NCBI GenBank assembly: GCA_964631745.1
Contig: CAZVWV010000158.1
Coordinates: forward strand, 1-7,765
Source: CAZVWV01 sp964631745
GTDB lineage: Bacteria > Bdellovibrionota_C > UBA2361 > JBGSMV01
Length of the DNA: 7,765 nt
Direction of reading: 5' to 3'
The position numbers were made by a program, and so were the translations under genes. The notes under the pieces were generated by a model. That model saw only the letters and a list, made by a program, of their open reading frames with translations. It made no database searches and was not told where the DNA came from. This document shows, piece after piece, positions 5,517 through 7,765 of this stretch; positions within the stretch are counted from its first letter, which is position 1; each line of letters starts with the position of its first letter.

Positions 5517-6716
5517 TTACATGTTCCTTATCCGCTGGTCGCCTTCGAAGCGCCCCATAAACTCCTCGGTGTTTTCGAAAAGCGCGTATTCGCCGGGGAG
5601 AAGCTCCACTGATTGAAAAGTGCGCTTGGCATTATTTGGCACTATGCAGAGATTATTAAATTGAGCGTTCAAATCCCTAGGGGTACAGTACTCACCCTTG
5701 GCGCTGGCCGAGCTGCGGCAATCCTTAAGTTTGGTCCCTAACGAGATATTCACGCCGGATCCGATAAAATTATTATCTCCCACTATTATACCGGCGCCAA
5801 TTCTGGAGAAGCTCCCGATAAAATTGGAGTTACCGATCACAACCCCTTCCGCATTGGCCGGGCTCAGCACCCCTTCTAAACTCACGAAAGATCCGAGTTT
5901 GTTTTTATTTCCTAGCTGCGCAGCGCTTCCTACAGAAGCGTGAGAATCAATTAAGTTATCATCCCCGATGTAAGCGGCAATATTTACGGCAGCGTGAAAC
6001 ATGAAGATATTTCTGTTGCCGACATAGACTCCATTTCGAATCATGGCGCCTGGCACTATGCGGTTACCGGTTTGCATCAGTTCCTCTCCGCGCACGCTCA
6101 TTAAACTCGGGAATTTATCGATACCGGCCACAAAACGTTCGCCCCCGCCAGTAAGATCCATAAATGCTCCGCTAGAGGAGAGATATCTATTAGGCAGAAC
6201 TTTAAATGATTCAAGCAAGAGCTCTCTGGCCTTACTCTGGGAGCCGCGCAGGGCGCCTGAATTAAAGAGTTCGAATACGGTATTGGTGCGGTATTCAAGA
6301 AAGGCCCGCTCTTGTGTGGCATCCAGCGCTTTTTCATTTAATACCACAAAGGCAGCCCGTTCAGCCCAGGCCAAAACCTTCTGGAGCTCATCAAACTTGG
6401 CCCCGTTTGTGCTGGCATCCACAGGGGCAAGTACAGATTGCATAGTGCGGCACTGCTCTAAATTTAGAATTCCTTCCAAGTAACCGAATGACTTGAAAGA
6501 CGGCGCTCCCACGAGTTCAAGCAGCAATAAAAGAATAAGTCGCTCATTGCCCTGCATTAAGGAGGCAACTGCGCGTACCTCGCTGCCATTTGTTGCTTCG
6601 ACCGCAAAGCACAATGCGTTTTCTGCTTCCGGATTAGCAAGTTCTGACAGGAGCCGTATGGCTTCAGCAGAAGTATTTGGAATTTTAGAATCCGTGCCGA
6701 ATTTTTTGTTGATCAT
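5517..6716 (-). CDS. dapD: DapD-like tetrahydrodipicolinate N-succinyltransferase homologue
   Basis: DapD transfers succinyl from succinyl-CoA to tetrahydrodipicolinate in diaminopimelate and lysine synthesis, in the cytoplasm as a trimer. I choose ATG 6716 (399 residues), with GGTGG five bases upstream; GTG 6725 is an alternative. FELFNSGALR (148-157) matches the DapD N-domain. RIVPGAMIRNGVYVGN (219-234) and VNIAAY..DDNLIDSHASVGSAAQLG (to 269), followed by GVLSP and FIGSFS, match the left-handed beta-helix of hexapeptide repeats. The Asp of the MVDTWATVG motif is kept (D257), though Trp is His. Where usual enzymes have GARSEV, with the catalytic Glu, this one has GSFSRI, an Arg (304). About 120 extra N-terminal residues, helical and leucine-rich, make it far longer than E. 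coli DapD (274). Homology is sure; the same reaction is not. It is the second gene of an operon, 21 bases after the EamA gene. Confidence 0.75.
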   Translation of the reverse strand: MINKKFGTDSKIPNTSAEAIRLLSELANPEAENALCFAVEATNGSEVRAVASLMQGNERLILLLLLELVGAPSFKSFGYLEGILNLEQCRTMQSVLAPVDASTNGAKFDELQKVLAWAERAAFVVLNEKALDATQERAFLEYRTNTVFELFNSGALRGSQSKARELLLESFKVLPNRYLSSSGAFMDLTGGGERFVAGIDKFPSLMSVRGEELMQTGNRIVPGAMIRNGVYVGNRNIFMFHAAVNIAAYIGDDNLIDSHASVGSAAQLGNKNKLGSFVSLEGVLSPANAEGVVIGNSNFIGSFSRIGAGIIVGDNNFIGSGVNISLGTKLKDCRSSASAKGEYCTPRDLNAQFNNLCIVPNNAKRTFQSVELLPGEYALFENTEEFMGRFEGDQRIRNM

Positions 6717-6737
6717 CGATGCCACCGAATATCATTA

Positions 6738-7610
6738 TTACCCAAACCACACCACCAAGACCACCCCGACAATCATAACGCTCCCGGCTAGAAGCCTCTG
6801 CAGAATATTTTTTTCGTTGAAAAATAGATATCCCAAAAGAACTGAGAATAGCATGCCGATACGAGAGGCCGAGGAGGCATACGCCACAAGGGTAAAACCA
6901 AGCGATACATACAAGGTCGTCATGCCCACGGCCCAGCAAATCCCCATGCCGATGGCGTGCTTAGGTCGTGCTAAAACCGGTTCGAGCGGATTCTTACCCT
7001 GCCATAGCAAGACCAAGGTAAACACCACCACGCAAACAAAAACCAGAGAGGTAAATGAAAGCACCGAGTTAACATCTCTGGCAAGAAACTTCTGAAGTGT
7101 CACCATGATTGAAAAACATCCGGTCGCCAAAAGCATACAGAGCGGGCCTTTAGTAAATGCAATCCGAAACGGCGCGAAAATTCCCCGACGACTTTTAAAA
7201 TCAACACTAATCAGATAGCTTCCCAACACGATTATAAGAATTCCGAGGAACGCAAACGGTGAGGGCAACTCTTTAAGAATCAGCGCGGAAAGCAAAGTTG
7301 CGCCCACGGGGCCGAATGCAGAAAACGGGATGACTAACGATAAATCCGCACTCGACACCGCTGTAATAAAAGCAATCTCGCCGACGGTAGCTGCTACAGC
7401 ACACGCCAGCGTACAAAGATAAAAGGTGTAACCAGAAGGAATTGCTAGCTCGTTGGTCAAGTAAAGAAAAGTGACGTTGCAAAGTAGGGCCGCCGTCAAC
7501 GTGACCCAGCCTACCTGAAAGGGCGCGTAAAACTTGGCAAGCTCTTTCTTACCGGCATCAGCAGTAGCTAAGATTATCGAACTAAGTGCCGCCAGAGCTA
7601 CTCCGAACAT
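6738..7610 (-). CDS. EamA/DMT-family transporter, 10 membrane helices
   Basis: This integral membrane protein of the drug/metabolite transporter superfamily has 290 residues, the usual length, from ATG 7610 with a weak GTGAG seven or so bases upstream. Two EamA repeats of five helices each are seen, about 2-136 and 154-289. The repeat ends carry the typical acidic turn before the last helix: LKELPSPFAFLGILIIVLG (112-130) and FNEKNILQRLLAGSVMIVG (264-282). Members often export amino acids, nucleosides or other small metabolites; the substrate here is unknown. It is the first gene of a two-gene operon with the DapD homologue, which hints at a link to an amino-acid precursor, but this is inference. 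No convincing promoter is seen: a TTGCTT on the minus strand (7649 to 7644) lacks a good -10 box. Confidence 0.88.
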   Translation of the reverse strand: MFGVALAALSSIILATADAGKKELAKFYAPFQVGWVTLTAALLCNVTFLYLTNELAIPSGYTFYLCTLACAVAATVGEIAFITAVSSADLSLVIPFSAFGPVGATLLSALILKELPSPFAFLGILIIVLGSYLISVDFKSRRGIFAPFRIAFTKGPLCMLLATGCFSIMVTLQKFLARDVNSVLSFTSLVFVCVVVFTLVLLWQGKNPLEPVLARPKHAIGMGICWAVGMTTLYVSLGFTLVAYASSASRIGMLFSVLLGYLFFNEKNILQRLLAGSVMIVGVVLVVWFG

Positions 7611-7672
7611 ATTATCTCACATGTAACCTTGATATTTACCGTGAAGCAAGGGTGCAACGTGTCTGCTCAAAA

Positions 7673-7743
7673 ACCGCGGGTAAAGTGCCTGCCCAACTCG
7701 GAGCAAGAATATTATGGAGCGCAGGCGATTCGCCTGCCGGTGC
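7673..7743 (+). repeat. REP-like hairpin element, copy B (GGAG type)
   Basis: On the plus strand: ACCGCGGGTAAAGTGC (7673-7688), 17 extra bases absent from copy A, then ATATTA (7709-7714), the tetranucleotide GGAG (7716-7719), one C, and the perfect palindrome GCAGGCGATTCGCCTGC (7721-7737). A second small hairpin, GTGCC/GGCAC (7740-7744 with 7752-7756), follows. It is in inverted orientation to copy A, so both palindromes point out of the window. It lies in the 155-bp stretch upstream of the EamA gene, which holds no gene that I can see. Confidence 0.6.
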
Positions 7744-7765
7744 CGAGAAGTGGCACTAAATCTTA

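Noticed and set aside
5660..5685. tRNA-like T-arm word GTTCAAATCCC
   Set aside because: It sits inside the DapD reading frame, with no acceptor stem or anticodon arm around it.
6043..6483. 146-residue plus-strand frame antisense to dapD
   Set aside because: It lies wholly inside a gene with strong homology and has no family features of its own.
6493..7095. 200-residue plus-strand frame across the end of the EamA gene and the start of the DapD gene
   Set aside because: It is antisense to two genes with clear families. Its Thr/Ser/Pro-rich sequence is what reversed membrane-protein codons give.
7673..7743. Integron attC site or CRISPR repeat
   Set aside because: The hairpin has no GTTRRRY/RYYYAAC core pair, and no integrase, spacers or regularly spaced repeats are present. 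The GTAG/GGAG plus palindrome layout fits REP better.

Overview
The window looks like ordinary chromosomal DNA from a Gram-negative, probably rod-shaped bacterium. It carries six well-supported protein genes of recognisable families and one gene I cannot assign. The evidence for the organism type is an MreB cell-shape filament protein with an amphipathic N-terminal stretch, a DapD-family lysine/diaminopimelate enzyme, Shine-Dalgarno starts and short intergenic gaps. I cannot name the phylum. The gene mix and moderate GC would fit a delta-type proteobacterium or a related lineage, but that is only an impression. I see no tRNA, rRNA, CRISPR array, transposase, integrase or phage gene.

Layout. 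Positions 1-211 hold a REP-like hairpin element and a plausible promoter. Positions 212-1348 (+) encode a 12-helix MFS transporter of UNC93-like type, followed by a strong hairpin (1364-1402). After a 245-bp gap, 1594-2274 (+) encodes an unrecognised basic helical protein of 226 residues. It converges on a purine nucleoside phosphorylase gene (2329-3165, -), with a small hairpin between them. A 155-bp divergent region leads to a translationally coupled pair on the + strand: a GAF-domain protein with a degenerate GGDEF-like tail (3321-4325), overlapping by 20 bases a divergent MreB (4306-5394). A perfect 13-bp hairpin (5481-5515) separates this pair from a convergent two-gene operon on the - strand. 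That operon consists of an EamA/DMT-family membrane transporter (6738-7610) and a DapD-like acyltransferase (5517-6716). The window ends in a second clear copy of the REP-like element.

How the genes may work together. The GAF/GGDEF-like protein and MreB are almost certainly co-translated, so the first may regulate or sense a state for the second. MreB here lacks the usual mreC/mreD neighbours and departs from the family consensus at several motifs, so it is probably a specialised paralogue. The transporter-DapD pair suggests a link between an amino-acid-like metabolite and its movement across the membrane, but the DapD homologue lacks the expected catalytic glutamate and has an extra N-terminal domain. 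Its product is therefore uncertain.

The least expected signal is non-coding. Hairpin elements at both ends of the window and one between mreB and dapD share a GTAG/GGAG tetranucleotide followed by a palindrome. The two end copies differ by compensatory changes in the stem and share a further upstream block. This is the architecture of REP elements mobilised by RAYT (Y1 tyrosine) transposases.
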